From Dactylis glomerata (taxonomy: Eukaryota; Streptophyta; Magnoliopsida; Poales; Poaceae), in NCBI GenBank assembly GCA_007115705.1, contig QXEO01002103.1, positions 327,113 to 391,112 on the forward strand: 64,000 bases of DNA. The letters are read 5' to 3'. The position numbers and the translations under genes were made by a program. This document shows, one piece after another, positions 43,922 through 55,504 of the stretch; positions within the stretch are counted from its first letter, which is position 1; every line of letters begins with the position of its first letter. The notes below the pieces were generated by a model, which was given only the letters and a program-made list of their open reading frames with translations, did not search any database and was not told the DNA's origin.

Positions 43922-44522
43922 CTACAAAGCATTATTAGGTGCAAGAGCAATAGAAGCAAGCTATTCCACTCGAAAATTTTCATCAGGCATGTCATTTTCA
44001 TAAGAAGTCTTAGCAAACTTAGAATAATTAAACTCATAAGACTCTCCATTAAACTTAGTGAAAATATTCTCCTTCTTACAGTCTATCACAGCACCACAAG
44101 TATTCAAAAAGGGTCTACCAAAAATAATAGGACAAGTTTTACTAGCCTCCTTACCAAGTACTAAGAAAACAGTGGGATATTTGGTCTTACCGTATAGAAC
44201 TTCCACATCTCGAACAATACCCAGAGGCCAAACAGTCTCTCTATTAGCAAGCTGAACAACCACATCAATATCTTCAAGTTGACAAGCGCCAATCTCATGC
44301 ATAATTTCTCTGTAGAGCTCTAAAGGAATGGCACTTGAACTAGCACCAATGTCGCATAAACCATAATAGCAATGATCTCCAATCCTGACAGAAATAATAG
44401 GAACACTTGCTTTCCTATGCCTTTTAGGATGTGAGATAATGTTAGAAGCATCTTCACAAAAGAGAATATATTCATCCCCTACATCTTTAGTAACAAGGTC
44501 CTTCAATATAGCTACAGCAGAC
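43922..44522 (-). pseudogene. pro: Protease region of element G
   Basis: In the same frame as RT, this segment carries a retropepsin active site (LCDIGASSSAIPLELY) and an IIFGRPFLNTCGAVID segment. Stops TAG at 43961-43963 and 43922-43924 follow it. It continues the gag frame across element H: the last bases before H and the first after it join in phase through the CAGAC duplication. Confidence 0.85.
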
Positions 44523-46118
44523 TGATACGTCTCAAACGTATCTATAATTTTTGATGCTCCATGCTTGTTTTTACACCATTTGCCTATTGTTTCGTTACAC
44601 TTAGTGGCACTTTTATGCATTTTCCGGAACTAACCTATTAACAAGTGCCATAGTGCCAGTTTCCTGTTTTCTGCTGTTTTTATGTTTCAGAAGTGATACA
44701 CAGGAAATATTCTCGGAATTGGACGAAACAAGTTCCTAAAGTCTTATTTTTCCCGGAAGCTTCCAGACATCCGAAGGAGAGACGGAGAGGGGCCACCAGG
44801 GCCCCACACACAGGGCCGGCGCGGCCAGGCCCCTGGCCGCGCCACCCCTGTGTGAGGGAGCCTGGCTCCACCTCTGACATCGCCCCTTCGCCTATAAAGA
44901 CCCCCCGATGGAAAAAACCTAAGGACCCGATCAGATTTCCAGAACACATCGCGATCCGCCGCCGCCGTCGACCCGAAGATCGGGAGGGTCCAGAAGCTCT
45001 TCCCGGCACCCTGCCGGAGAGGGGAATCGCCACCGGAGGTCTTCTTCATCGCCATGCTTGCCTCCGGAGCGATGAGTGAGTAGTCTACCTTGGACTATGG
45101 GTCCATAGCAGTAGCTAGATGGTTGTCTTCTCCACCATGTGCTTCATGTTTAGATCTCATGAGCTGCCCTACATGATTGAGATCACCGTTATGTAATTCT
45201 ATGATGTTGGTTTGTTGGGATCCGATGAATATTGGTGTTTATGATTAAGTTGCTGTACTGAATTATATCTTTTGTTATATTTATGTTGTTTATGATCTTG
45301 CATGCTCTCCGTTGTTAGTAGCTATCTTGGCCGAGTAGTTGCTAGTGACTCCAAGAGGGGGTATTTATGCTCGATAGTGGGTTCATGCCTCTATTTCACC
45401 TGGGGGAGTGACAGAAACCTCTAAGGTGGTAGATGTGCTATTGCTACTAGGGAGAAAACAACATTCATATGCTCAAGGGCATATGCTTTGTTTACATTAC
45501 ACACTTTGCTTAATGCAATTATCTGTTGTTCGCAACTTAATACTTTTGGGGTGTTCGGATTGATATCCCCGAGGGTGGATTATTAGTCATAGATGCAGTT
45601 GGATGGCGGTCTATGTATTTTGTTGTAATGCCCAGAGTAAATCTCATAGTGATCTTCTTGACATATCACGTTTATCTTTATTCTATCAATTGCCCAACTG
45701 TAATTTGTTTACCCAGCATGTTATTTTATCTATGGAGAGACACCACTAGTGAACTGTGGACCCCGGTCCTATTTTAATCATATTGCTGTCACCTGTTTAC
45801 TTTTCCCGCACTGTTTACTTTACTCGCATATTATTACTGTTTTCCACTTGATACACTCATAACCTTTGTTTCAAGCAAACCGGTGAGATTGACAACCTCA
45901 TCGCAAGTTGGGAGCAAAGTATTTGTTTGTGTGTGTGCAGGTTCCGCATCACCTTCAGTCGTTTGTCTCTCCTCTCCTGACCGATATTAAACCTTGGTTT
46001 CTTAACTGAGGGAAAACTAGCTGCTATACACATCATACCTTCCTCTTGGGGTTCCCAACGGGCTGGTCATTCACCACGCACAAGGACTGTCTGCTTCCAC
46101 GTCAACCACACGCTAGCA
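44523..46118 (+). repeat. 5' LTR of element H
   Basis: It begins TGATACGTCTCAAACGTATC and ends ...CACGCTAGCA. It includes the terminal inverted repeat, the hairpin/TATA module and the CATATGC...GCATATG hairpin (45466-45485). It is closely related to the B LTR, diverging mainly near its end. Confidence 0.94.
44803..44899 (+). promoter_or_regulatory. LTR core promoter with upstream hairpin (H, 5' LTR)
   Basis: The arms at 44803-44828 and 44831-44856 pair CACACAGGG/CCCTGTGTG and GGCGCGGCCAGG/CCTGGCCGCGCC. TATAAAG is at 44893-44899. The outer stem has a different sequence from B yet pairs perfectly. Confidence 0.6.
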
Positions 46119-46128
46119 GCTCTTTTTC

Positions 46129-46146
46129 TGGCGCCGTTGCCGGGGA
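46129..46146 (+). other. Primer binding site of element H (tRNA-Asp)
   Basis: TGGCGCCGTTGCCGGGGA lies ten bases after the LTR, identical to B. Confidence 0.9.
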
Positions 46147-46311
46147 GAAAAGAAGACTTCTGCGAGGGGAGTTTTCGCACACACATTCTTTACTTTGTTA
46201 TTGTTTTGCTTTACTTTATTTATTTTTACCTGCATTGCTTTTTATCAAAAACCCAAAAAAAATTAGAATCCTTGGTAGTTGTTTTTACTTGTTTACTTTC
46301 GTTTTGCTGAA

Positions 46312-48375
46312 ATGGGTACTCCTGAAAACACCAAGTTGTGTGACTTTGCTAGCACGAACAATAGTGATTTTATCTGCACTCCTATTGCACCACCTATTCC
46401 TGCTACCACCTTTTATGAGATTAAGCCTGCTTTGTTGAACCTTGTTATGAAAGAGCAATTTTCTGGTGCTAGTACTGAAGATGCTGCAGCTCATCTCAAC
46501 AATTTTGTTGAGCTATGTGAGATGCAGAAATATAAGGATGTTGATAGTGATATTATTAAGCTCAAGTTGTTTCCTTTTTCTTTAAGAGGAAAAGCTAAAG
46601 ATTGGTTGCTGTCTTTGACTAAGAATAGTATTGATTCATGGGCTAAGTGTAAGGATGCTTTTATTGGTAGATACTATCCTCCTGCTAAGATTATAGCTTT
46701 GCGCAGCAATATTATGAAGTTTACTCAGTTTGATAATGAACATGTTGCTCAGGCTTGGGAAAGAATGAAATCTATGATAAAGAATTGCCCCACTCATGGA
46801 CTGACTACTTGGATGATTATCCAAACTTTTTATGCAGGACTGAAATTTTCTTCAAGGAACCTACTTGATTCAGCTGCTGGAGGCACTTTTATGTCCCTTA
46901 CATTGGGCACCGCATCAAAGCTACTCGACAACATGATTGTAAATTATTCCGAATGGCACACCGAGAGAGCTCCACAAGGTAAGAAGGTAAATTCTGTTGA
47001 GGAAACCTCTTCCTTGAATGATAAGATTGATACCATTATGGCTATGCTTGCTAATGATAGGACTCATGTTGATCCTAGTAATGTTCCTTTGGCCTCTTTG
47101 GTTGCTCAAGAAGAGCATGTTGATGTGAATTTCATTAGGAACAATAATTTTAATAACAATGCTTATAGGAACAATTTTGCTAGTAACAATTATAGGCCGT
47201 ATCCTTCTACCAATGGTAATGGTTATGGTAATTCTTATGGTAACTCCTACAACAACACTAGGGCCGCGCCCTCCGAGCTTGAGGTAATGCTCAAGGACTT
47301 CATCGGTAAGCAAACTGCTTTTAATAAGTCTGTTGAGGAAAAGTTAGGCAAAATTGATATTCTTGCTTCTAAGGTTGATAGCCTTGCTCATGATGTTGAA
47401 CTTCTGAAACTAAAAGTGTTCCCTAATGATGTGAAAGAGAACAATGTTTTTGCTACCGCTAATGCTATCCAAGTTGGAATTGATGAAAATATTAGATTGT
47501 TAGCGGAATTGCATGCCAGGTGGGAAAGAGAAGATGAGATGGCTAGAGAGATAAAGGTATGTACTATTACTACCTCTAATGATGTTATTCCTACTGGTAC
47601 CAATCCTCTCACTTTGATTGGTGTAGAGAAAACTCCCACTCCTTGTGTTAAAAAGCCCAAAACTGCCAAAACTTTTTCTCAAAAGAGTGCTGAAATTTTT
47701 CGGAGTGTGGGAGATGATAGCTCTACTTCTTTTAATGATTTTGATGTTGATGGCTGCAATATATCTGAAGTTATTTTGTTCTTGCAAAAGCTTGCTTTGA
47801 CTCCCAATGCTAGTTCCTTAAATGTTGCTTTTACTAAGCATATTACCAATGCTCTCATGAAAATTAGGGATGAAAAGTTGAAGCAGAAAGCCTCTGTTCC
47901 CAAGAAGTTAGAAGATGGTTGGGAACCCATCATTGATATGCATGTTAATGGTTATGATTGCCATGCTTTATGTGATCTAGGTGCTAGTATTTCTATCATG
48001 CCTAGAAAGATTTATGACATGCTTGATTTACCACCGCTTGAAAAGTGTTATTTTGATGTTCCTATTGCTGATGTTGCTAAGAAGAAACCTTTGGGAAGGA
48101 TTAATGATGTTCTTATTGTGGTTAACAATAACCTTGTTCCCGTTGATTTTCTTGTTATGGACGTTGAATGCCATGCTTCATGTCCTATTATTTTGGGAAG
48201 ACCCTTTCTTCGAACTGTAGGTGCTATCATTGATATGAGGGAAGGCACTATCAAGTATCAATTCCCACTAAAGAAAGGTATGGAACACTTCCCTAGGAAA
48301 AGAAAGAAATTACTTTTTGACTCTATTCTTAGAGCAAATTATGATCTTGATGCTTCATCACTTGATATTACTTGA
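46312..48375 (+). CDS. gag-pro: gag-protease of element H, intact
   Basis: This 687-residue frame starts at the ATG giving MGTPENT; the open frame extends 11 codons further up, but B shares this Met and the leader upstream looks non-coding. Gag lies in about residues 1-260 (LRGKAKDWLLSL near 100, AQAWERMKSM near 150). An Asn/Tyr/Gly-rich linker spans about 270-325 and a heptad-like stretch follows to about 385. The retropepsin domain has CDLGAS near residue 553 and ILGRPFLRTVGAIIDM near 635. The C-terminal region is basic (FPRKRKK), ending SSLDIT. No zinc knuckle is visible. Reverse transcriptase and integrase must come from elsewhere; G-like elements are a possible source, which is inference. 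Confidence 0.93.
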   Translation: MGTPENTKLCDFASTNNSDFICTPIAPPIPATTFYEIKPALLNLVMKEQFSGASTEDAAAHLNNFVELCEMQKYKDVDSDIIKLKLFPFSLRGKAKDWLLSLTKNSIDSWAKCKDAFIGRYYPPAKIIALRSNIMKFTQFDNEHVAQAWERMKSMIKNCPTHGLTTWMIIQTFYAGLKFSSRNLLDSAAGGTFMSLTLGTASKLLDNMIVNYSEWHTERAPQGKKVNSVEETSSLNDKIDTIMAMLANDRTHVDPSNVPLASLVAQEEHVDVNFIRNNNFNNNAYRNNFASNNYRPYPSTNGNGYGNSYGNSYNNTRAAPSELEVMLKDFIGKQTAFNKSVEEKLGKIDILASKVDSLAHDVELLKLKVFPNDVKENNVFATANAIQVGIDENIRLLAELHARWEREDEMAREIKVCTITTSNDVIPTGTNPLTLIGVEKTPTPCVKKPKTAKTFSQKSAEIFRSVGDDSSTSFNDFDVDGCNISEVILFLQKLALTPNASSLNVAFTKHITNALMKIRDEKLKQKASVPKKLEDGWEPIIDMHVNGYDCHALCDLGASISIMPRKIYDMLDLPPLEKCYFDVPIADVAKKKPLGRINDVLIVVNNNLVPVDFLVMDVECHASCPIILGRPFLRTVGAIIDMREGTIKYQFPLKKGMEHFPRKRKKLLFDSILRANYDLDASSLDIT

Positions 48376-51292
48376 TTCGCAATTTTCTGCGCCTAGCTCA
48401 AAGGCGTTAAAGAAAAGCACTATTGGGAGATAACCCAATGTTTTCATTTCAGTACTTTTTCTTTTATTTGAGTCTTGGAAGTCATTACTGCTGTAATGAC
48501 CGCTCCTTATCCTTTTTATTTCGTTTTTGTGCCAAGAGAAGCCTCTAATTTGAGCGAGGTAAAGATTTGGGGATGTTGCTATCCTGAAACTGTTTTCGGT
48601 GCTGCACCGTAAAAATTCGTATAAATTCTCTGTTTATCTTTTAGACCTGCGATTTCTTGTGCATATGCCCCAGGTTATATCCAAACTTTTTTTAGTTGAA
48701 CATTTTTTGATTTGAGCAACAGAAAACCTTTCAAAAATTCGTCCTTTGTCAACTGTTCTGTTTTGACAGATTTCTGCCAATATTTGTTTTTGCCACTTTA
48801 TCGCTTTCTTTCGAGTTCTTTTTTATCATGGAACTCTTGTGGAAGTTGCTACAGTAGTATTTGCTTTATATGTGGTGGTTTTGGGTTGATACCTGAAGCT
48901 AAAGGAGGTTGAATATATTTTATGCTTACACTAATGTTGCTAATAGAATTGTGTTTAGTTTTGTATGAAGGAAGTTTTCAAGTGTAGGGATTGGAGAATG
49001 ATGAGATGAGTTGGAGAATGGACAAAAGCTCAAGCTTGGGGATGCCCATGCATCACCCCAAGAAATATCCAAGAAGTACAAGCGTCAAAGCTTGGGGATG
49101 CCCCCGAGGCACCCCTTCTTCATCGGCAAAAATTAGGTCACCTTTCAAAACACTATATTTTTATTGCTTCATGCACTATGTGTTTTTCTTGGAGCGTCAG
49201 TTGTTTTAGTTTTCTTAGTTAGTTTAGTTTGTTTGTTTGCTGCAATAAATGGTTGGACCCCAACAAATTTCCTTTGGAGGAGATGTACTCGTTTTCATTT
49301 GCAAAGAACGCTCTAGTTTTCACTCTTATTAAAAATCGAGCGTTCTACTTTTTCTGCTACTGCTTTTGGTTTTCGTTTTCGCCTTGATTTGCGTTCAGAC
49401 CTTGTCATATCTTTTATCAAGGTGTATTTTTGCCTCTGATCTTTATTGGTTTTCATCAAAAGAGGTGTTTATAAAAATTTCAAATGGTGTTGGAAAAGAG
49501 AAAAAGCTTTGTGCAAAATAGTGGTACAAGAAGGAGCTTGTGTAGACTGCGGCTTAGGCTTTTTCATGTCATGCTTGATGTCTTTTTGATAGTATGCTTA
49601 GTGGTTTTGCTGTAGCATGACTTGTCTCAAATAACTGAGATTGCTTAATGAGCCTTTGAAAAAAAATCATGCGTTGTTATTATTGTATGGAAGCATTATT
49701 TTGGTTTTCTCCTTGATGCTTTATTTGGGTTGACTTGGCGCATGCTCACACATGTTAGACTCTTACAAAGTCGCCAATAGACTTCATGATCATTTAGTTT
49801 TTGACTTTTGATGCCATCTTATGCTTCTTTTAATGTCGCTTCGTCGCTTTGCATGATTATGGCCATTACTGCTTTCTTAGTTGGTCGCTCCCAGTCTCTT
49901 GCTAGCCCTCGCCTTGTACTGAGTATGAGCTCTACTCGTGCATCCAACTCCTAAAAGCCAAAGTTTTTCAAAGTGTCCACCATACATACCTACTAGCAAT
50001 TTGCTATTCCAAGTAAATTTGACTTGCTTTTATATTCTCTTCAAATTAAACTCTTACCAGTGTTATGCGAAATTCGGTCAGTAAAGCTCTCACGAACCGG
50101 AAGGCACACTTTACTTTTTCCTGTTCTAAAAATTTGACATTGTGGTCTCTTATGTTGAGTTGTTATGCTTACAAGTTGTAAGTTGGATTCTAGCCCAGCC
50201 ATGCTGTCATGGGGCAAGCTTTCAACATTGCACTTCTTATTTGAATTGATATCGTGATCTTTTGTTTATGGATGCCCGCGGTGTGAAATGAATTGGGAAT
50301 CTTGTAGGGATCATGTAGTTTGTATATGTGTTAGGGAAACGCCGGGCCGCCAATCTAAGCCATGCATAATTCATGGTGGAAATTTGCAGCATACACATGG
50401 TGAACATTCGACGACGCATCTCACAATAAAAAGCTAAACAATATAGCAAATAAAAGAGATGTCGAGGTGTTCATTGTCTGCTTGTCCTGTCATTTTGGTG
50501 TGGGCTTGTTCCATGTCATCGGGCATGGAGGTACCCCATTGGCGGTTCTCAATGATACACATATATTTACAATGACAAGAGCCTTGCTTGGGACTCTAAG
50601 TAAAGTAGCATGAGGTTTGGGTACTCGTATTCACGGGGCACGAGGTCTTCAACTTATGATTTGTCAAGCATATGCATCATAATTGTTCTCGCATTAACTT
50701 TAACCATTCAAGATGCTTATGATGGGGGCAATGAGAGCTCAAAGCCGGTAAGTACCATAATTTTTGAAGGTTATAAAACTTGCAATCACTGCTTCCCTCT
50801 GCGAAGGGCCTTTCTTTTACTTTTATGTTGAGTCACCACCTTCTTTCTTTATGCACCATTAAGAGAGCATAGTTGTCATTCTTAGTGTGATATGCATTGT
50901 CCCAAAGTTCATTGATTGATTCATGATGATTGGTTTCACTTGTTCTTAAGTTATTTGTATCTAGTCGCCCTCTTAAATTGAAGGTGTCCTATGCATTTAT
51001 GTTTTGCTCTCTTTGAAGGACAAGCTGAAAACCATTTGTATGTTTTTCCTTATGATTTGAACACACGTTTGACTTTCATTGTTTCATTATCATGATCTTT
51101 TGTTTGTGTTCATTTACATGTTTACAACATGGTTGCTAAGTTTCTTATTGTCATGATTATATCTTACATGCCCATGTTTTAAGTTCTTATGATCCCAGCT
51201 CACAATGCTTACATATATGATCAAGATTGTGTAGGTGCATGTCACCTCAAAAATTATTCTTTTGTTATCACTTACCTACTCGAGGACAAGCA
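48376..51292 (+). other. Non-coding 3' region of element H
   Basis: About 2.9 kb, alignable with B. It contains the TTGGGAGATAACCC block (about 48424-48438) and the pair of internal polypurine-like motifs (about 49033-49125). No gene is seen. Confidence 0.75.
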
Positions 51293-51313
51293 GGAGTTAA
51301 TCTTGGGGATGCT
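51293..51313 (+). other. Polypurine tract of element H
   Basis: GGAGTTAATCTTGGGGATGC precedes the 3' LTR; one base differs from B (AATC for AAGC). The small stem-loop upstream (CTCGAGGACAAG) is partly broken here. Confidence 0.78.
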
Positions 51314-52909
51314 TGATACGTCTCAAACGTATCTATAATTTTTGATGCTTCATGCTTGTTTTTACACCATTTGCCTATTGTTTCGTTACACTTAGTGGAA
51401 CTTTTATGCATTTTCTGGAACTAACCTATTAACAAGTGCCACAGTGCCAGTTTTCTGTTTTCTGCTGTTTTTGTGTTTCAGAAGTGATACACAGGAAATA
51501 TTCTCGGAATTGGACGAAACAAGTTCCTGAAGTCTTATTTTTCCCGGAAGCTTCCAGACATCCGAAGGAGAGACGGAGAGGGGCCACCAGGGCCCCACAC
51601 ATAGGGCCGGCGCGGCCAGGCCCCTGGCCGCGCCACCCCTGTGTGAGGGAGCCTGGCTCCACCTCTGACATCGCCCCTTCACCTATAAAGACCCCCCGAC
51701 GGAAAAAACCTAAGGACCCGATCAGATTTCCAGAACACATCGCAATCCGCCGCCGCCATCGACCCGAAGATCAGGAGGGTCCAGAAGCTCTTCCTGGCAC
51801 CCTGCCGGAGAGGGGAATCGCCACCGGAGGTCTTCTTCATCGCCATGCTTGCCTCCGGAGCGATGAGTGAGTAGTCTCCCTTGGACTATGGGTCCATAGC
51901 AGTAGCTAGATGGTTGTCTTCTCCACCATGTGCTTCATGTTTAGATCTCATGAGCTGCCCTACATGATTGAGATCACCGTTATGTAATTCTATGATGTTG
52001 GTTTGTTGGGATCCGATGAATATTGGTGTTTATGATTAAGTTGCTGTACTGAATTATATCTTTTGTTATCTCTATGTTGTTTATGATCTTGCATGCTCTC
52101 CGTTGTTAGTAGCTATCTTGGCCGAGTAGTTGCTAGTGACTCCAAGAGGGGGTATTTATGCTCGATAGTGGGTTCATGCCTCTATTTCACCTGGGGGAGT
52201 GACAGAAACCTCTAAGGTGGTAGATGTGCTGTTGCTACTAGGGAGAAAACAACATTCATATGCTCAAGGGCATATGCTTTGTTTACATTACACACTTTGC
52301 TTAATGCAATTATCTGTTGTTCGCAACTTAATACTTTTGGGGTGTTCGGATTGATATCCCCGAGGGTGGATTATTAGTCATAGATGCAGTTGGATGGCGG
52401 TCTATGTATTTTGTTGTAATGCCCAGAGTAAATCTCATAGTGATCTTCTTGACATATCACGTTTATCTTTATTCTATCAATTGCCCAACTGTAATTTGTT
52501 TACCCAACATGTTATTTTATCTATGGAGAGACACCACTAGTGAACTGTGGACCCCGGTCCTATTTTAATCATATTGCTATCACCTGTTTACTGTTCCCGC
52601 ACTGTTTACTTTACTCGCATATTATTACTGTTTTCCACTCGTTACACTCATAACCTTTGTTTCAAGCAAACCGGTGAGATTGACAACCTCATCGCAAGTT
52701 GGGAGCAAAGTATTTGTTTGTGTGTGTGCAGGTTCCGCATCACCTTCAGTCGTTTGTCTCTCCTCTCCTGACCGATATTAAACCTTGGTTTCTTAACTGA
52801 GGGAAAACTAGCTGCTATACACATCATACCTTCCTCTTGGGGTTCCCAACGGGCTGGTCATTCACCACGCACAAGGACTATCTGCTTCCACGTCAACCAC
52901 ACGCTAGCA
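51314..52909 (+). repeat. 3' LTR of element H
   Basis: Same length as the 5' LTR, with differences concentrated in the first third and almost all transitions. It is followed by the CAGAC target duplication and then by G gag. Confidence 0.94.
51593..51690 (+). promoter_or_regulatory. LTR core promoter with upstream hairpin (H, 3' LTR)
   Basis: Same module as at 44803, with one change in the outer stem (CACACATAGGG) that weakens one pair. TATAAAG is at 51684-51690. Confidence 0.55.
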
Positions 52910-53825
52910 CAGACTTAATAGTAATTTGCTCATCAGGTTCTACAGCTTTCTTAGTACTTTTATTAGACACACTTACCAAGGTAGAATGCTCTTTTACCTT
53001 AGCAGGGAAAGGTGTCTTCTCAAAATAAGGTTCAGGCACAATGCTATCAACAGTACAAACTTCAGTAGCTGCAGCAGGAATATGACTAATAGATTCTTTA
53101 TAAGGCGCATGATATTTGTTCCAGTCTTTATTTGGAACATCAAGATAAGAGACAAAAGCCTTAAGACAATTAGCAAGTATTTGAGAATCAAGACCATAAG
53201 CAGTGCTAACATTATGAAAGTCATCGGTTCCCATAAATTTTTTAATGCATTCATAATCATAATTTATACCTGACCTCCTACCTTTGTCGTTTTCCCATCC
53301 TTCAGCATTTTCTTGAATACGGTCAAGGAGATTCCGCTTAGCATCTTCTTTCATATGAGTAAATGATCCAAAACAGGAGGCATCCAAATAATCCTTATCA
53401 TGAAGAGCAAGCCTTGCATAAAAATTATCAATACCAATATTATTGGGGAGCTCATGAATGGGACATTTGAGCATTAGTAACTTCAATCTCCCCCATGCTT
53501 GGGCAATACTCTCTCCATCATGAGGCCAAAAGTTATATATTTGATTACGATCTTTATGAATTTCACTTGGAGGATAAAACTTGGAATAAAAGAGAGGCAC
53601 AATTTATTCCCATGCAATAGATGGACCATCTTTTAGTAGCCGATACCACTCCTCAGCTCTGCCTTTCAATGATAAAGAGAATAGCTTCCTCTTGACCTGG
53701 CTCGATGAAATACCTGCACACTTGAACAACTCGCATAATTCATGTATAAAAAGTAAGTGATCACCCGGATGGACAGTTCCATCTCCTGAATAGCAGTTAT
53801 CCATAACACGCTCAACAATTTTCAT
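52910..53825 (-). pseudogene. gag: gag of element G, one stop codon
   Basis: The frame starts at the ATG at 53825 and is related to the gag of C: HPGDHLLFIHELCEL, VKRKLFSLSLKGRA, then IAQAWGRLKLLM. TAA at 53604-53606 replaces a Glu codon at residue 74; the same frame then continues to the H insertion point at 52910 and resumes at 44522 with the protease. No clear zinc knuckle is visible in the part preserved here. Confidence 0.85.
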
Positions 53826-53935
53826 AGGTATTTAAAAGGATCTAATTGAGCAGGTGGTGGTGGTGGTGGTTCATCCACACGTGCAGCAGTGGTAGTAGTG
53901 TTCCCAAATAGTAAACCAAATGGAGAATTCTCCAT
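53822..53935 (-). CDS. Short 5' ORF of element G overlapping gag by ATGA
   Basis: A 37-residue ORF (starting MENSPFGLLFG, with a run of six Pro) ends in TGA at 53824-53822. That stop overlaps the gag start ATG at 53825-53823, giving ATGA. The 5' ORF of C begins with a similar MEN and reaches the same TTTAAATACCTATG junction. It may be a regulatory upstream ORF, or the true N-terminus of Gag joined by frameshifting. Confidence 0.5.
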   Translation of the reverse strand: MENSPFGLLFGNTTTTAARVDEPPPPPPAQLDPFKYL

Positions 53936-54027
53936 AGCAAAATAAAATAAAAATAAAAGAAAAAAATAAAAACAATACTCACAGCGACGGTTACCTTTAC
54001 CAAATCCACTCTTCAATAGCGCTTCAC

Positions 54028-54045
54028 TCCCCGGCAACGGCGCCA
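54028..54045 (-). other. Primer binding site of element G (tRNA-Asp)
   Basis: On the minus strand TGGCGCCGTTGCCGGGGA lies 11 bases inside the 5' LTR, an exact match to the B and H sites. About 90 bases of AT-rich leader separate it from the short 5' ORF. Confidence 0.9.
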
Positions 54046-54056
54046 GAAAATAGTCT

Positions 54057-55499
54057 TGATGACCCACAAGTATAGGGGGTGTATCGTAGTACTTTCGATA
54101 AATAAGAGTGTCGAACCCAACGAGGAGCAGAAGGTGTTGACAAGTGATTTTGATCAAGGATTCACTGTAAATACTAGCAAACGGGTTTTCAGGGGTATTT
54201 GGTAATGCAAGTAAATAAAGTATGAGTAAACAATAACAATAATTTCTGCAAGTGGCCCAATCCTTTCTAGAGCAAAGGACAAGCCGGTTGTGTAACTTAT
54301 GATGACCAAACGTTCTCGAGGACACGGGAGTTTCTGTCAAGTGCTTTCGCTTCATACCGCTAAATAATCTTTACTGGTTTGATAAGTGTTATGGGGGTGA
54401 ACCTGTGCTAGCGCACTACCCTTACTAGGATAAATACACACTTGTGATTATACCCCTTGCAAGCATCCGCAAATACAAGAAAGTAATTAAGATAAATCTA
54501 ACGACAGCCTTAAACTCTAAGATCCTACACTCCCTGGTGCAATGGTTTCCCAACGGAGGTTTAGGTTTCTGTCACTCCAGCAACCCCACAATTGGTAGCC
54601 AAATACACATTGCATTTCACTAGGCCCATAAATGGTGAAGTATCATGTAGTCTTACTCAATATAATTCCACTACTAACGACTTGACTTCTCCCATGTCCT
54701 CAAGAACTAAACGAACTATTCACCAGACGTCATATGGATCATTATTAGAGGTGAAATAACGGTAAATAACAATCTGAACATAAACCTTAATTCAACAGTT
54801 CCACTCAATAGCATCAACCATAAGAGTAATCAACACCGAGAAAGTTTCCCCTAAGAATTTAACAAGATTCAACTCAAGATGTTACAGCGGGATGGCGTGG
54901 TGATGGTGGAGATGAAGGTGCTGGTGGTGGAGATGATGATGATGATGATCCCAATGAAGTCCGGTGCGATGATGATGACGATGGCGATGATCTCTCCTCT
55001 CCGGGAAGGAATTTCCCCCGGCAGATTTCTGCCTGCCGGAGAGCTTTTCTCTCTCTGATGTTTTCCGCCCCGCAGAGGCGGCGGTGTCTATCTCTGAGCC
55101 CCCCTTGACTTAGGTTTTCGGGGATGATGAATTACATGAAGGGGCGATGGCAGAAGTGGGCCAGGGGCTCTCACCATAGGGCGGCGTGGCCAGGGGCTGG
55201 GCCGCGCCCCCTGGTGCTGAGGCTGCCATGTGGCCCCTCTCGCCTCCTCCTTCTGGCTACCTCAGTCTTCTGGCAAATTATAATTACTGGTATTTTTCTA
55301 GAATTTTCCTGATCTTTGAAGTATGGTGTCTTGATGGTCCTTTTTCCAGCAAAATCCTGACTCTGGTAGCAAATCCTCCAATGATCATCAAACATGTAAA
55401 AACAGAGGAAACAACATAAGTATCATCTCTAAATGTGAAATATATCAATGAATAACAGTAAATTATGATACAAAATAGTGATGCAAAATGGACGTATCA
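54057..55499 (-). repeat. 5' LTR of element G
   Basis: This 1443-base partner of 37000-38527 has a deletion of about 63 bases after 54655 relative to the left copy, and a longer GAT repeat near 54930-54950. It is followed by the AGGTC target duplication and the rest of the F LTR. Confidence 0.92.
55131..55222 (-). promoter_or_regulatory. Hairpin and degenerate core promoter (G, 5' LTR)
   Basis: The hairpin 55222-55169 pairs CTCACCA with TGGTGCTGAG (one extra base) and GGCG-GGCC with GGCCGCGCC. The TATA position reads CATGTAATTC on the minus strand, with no clear TATA box. Confidence 0.4.
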
Positions 55500-55504
55500 A
55501 GGTC

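Larger units (their letters stand above)
44523..52909 (+). mobile_element. Element H: intact non-autonomous Athila-like element (gag-protease)
   Basis: LTRs at 44523-46118 and 51314-52909 are both 1596 bases, flanked by the target duplication CAGAC (44518-44522 and 52910-52914). It has a tRNA-Asp primer site, an intact 687-residue gag-protease, a long 3' non-coding region and a polypurine tract, but no reverse transcriptase or integrase. It is the deepest layer of the nest, inside G. In the first 490 bases of the LTRs I count 14 differences, 13 of them transitions. Confidence 0.94.
37000..55499 (-). mobile_element. Element G: Athila-like gypsy element with full but broken gag-pol, interrupted by H
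   Basis: LTRs at 37000-38527 (3') and 54057-55499 (5') carry the target duplication AGGTC (36995-36999 and 55500-55504), inside the 5' LTR of F. On the minus strand: tRNA-Asp primer site, 37-codon 5' ORF, gag, protease, reverse transcriptase, RNase H, integrase, a small coiled-coil ORF with its own promoter-like module, 3' non-coding sequence, polypurine tract. It has the only Athila-type pol in the window. H splits it between gag and protease without shifting the frame (duplication CAGAC). Confidence 0.93.
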
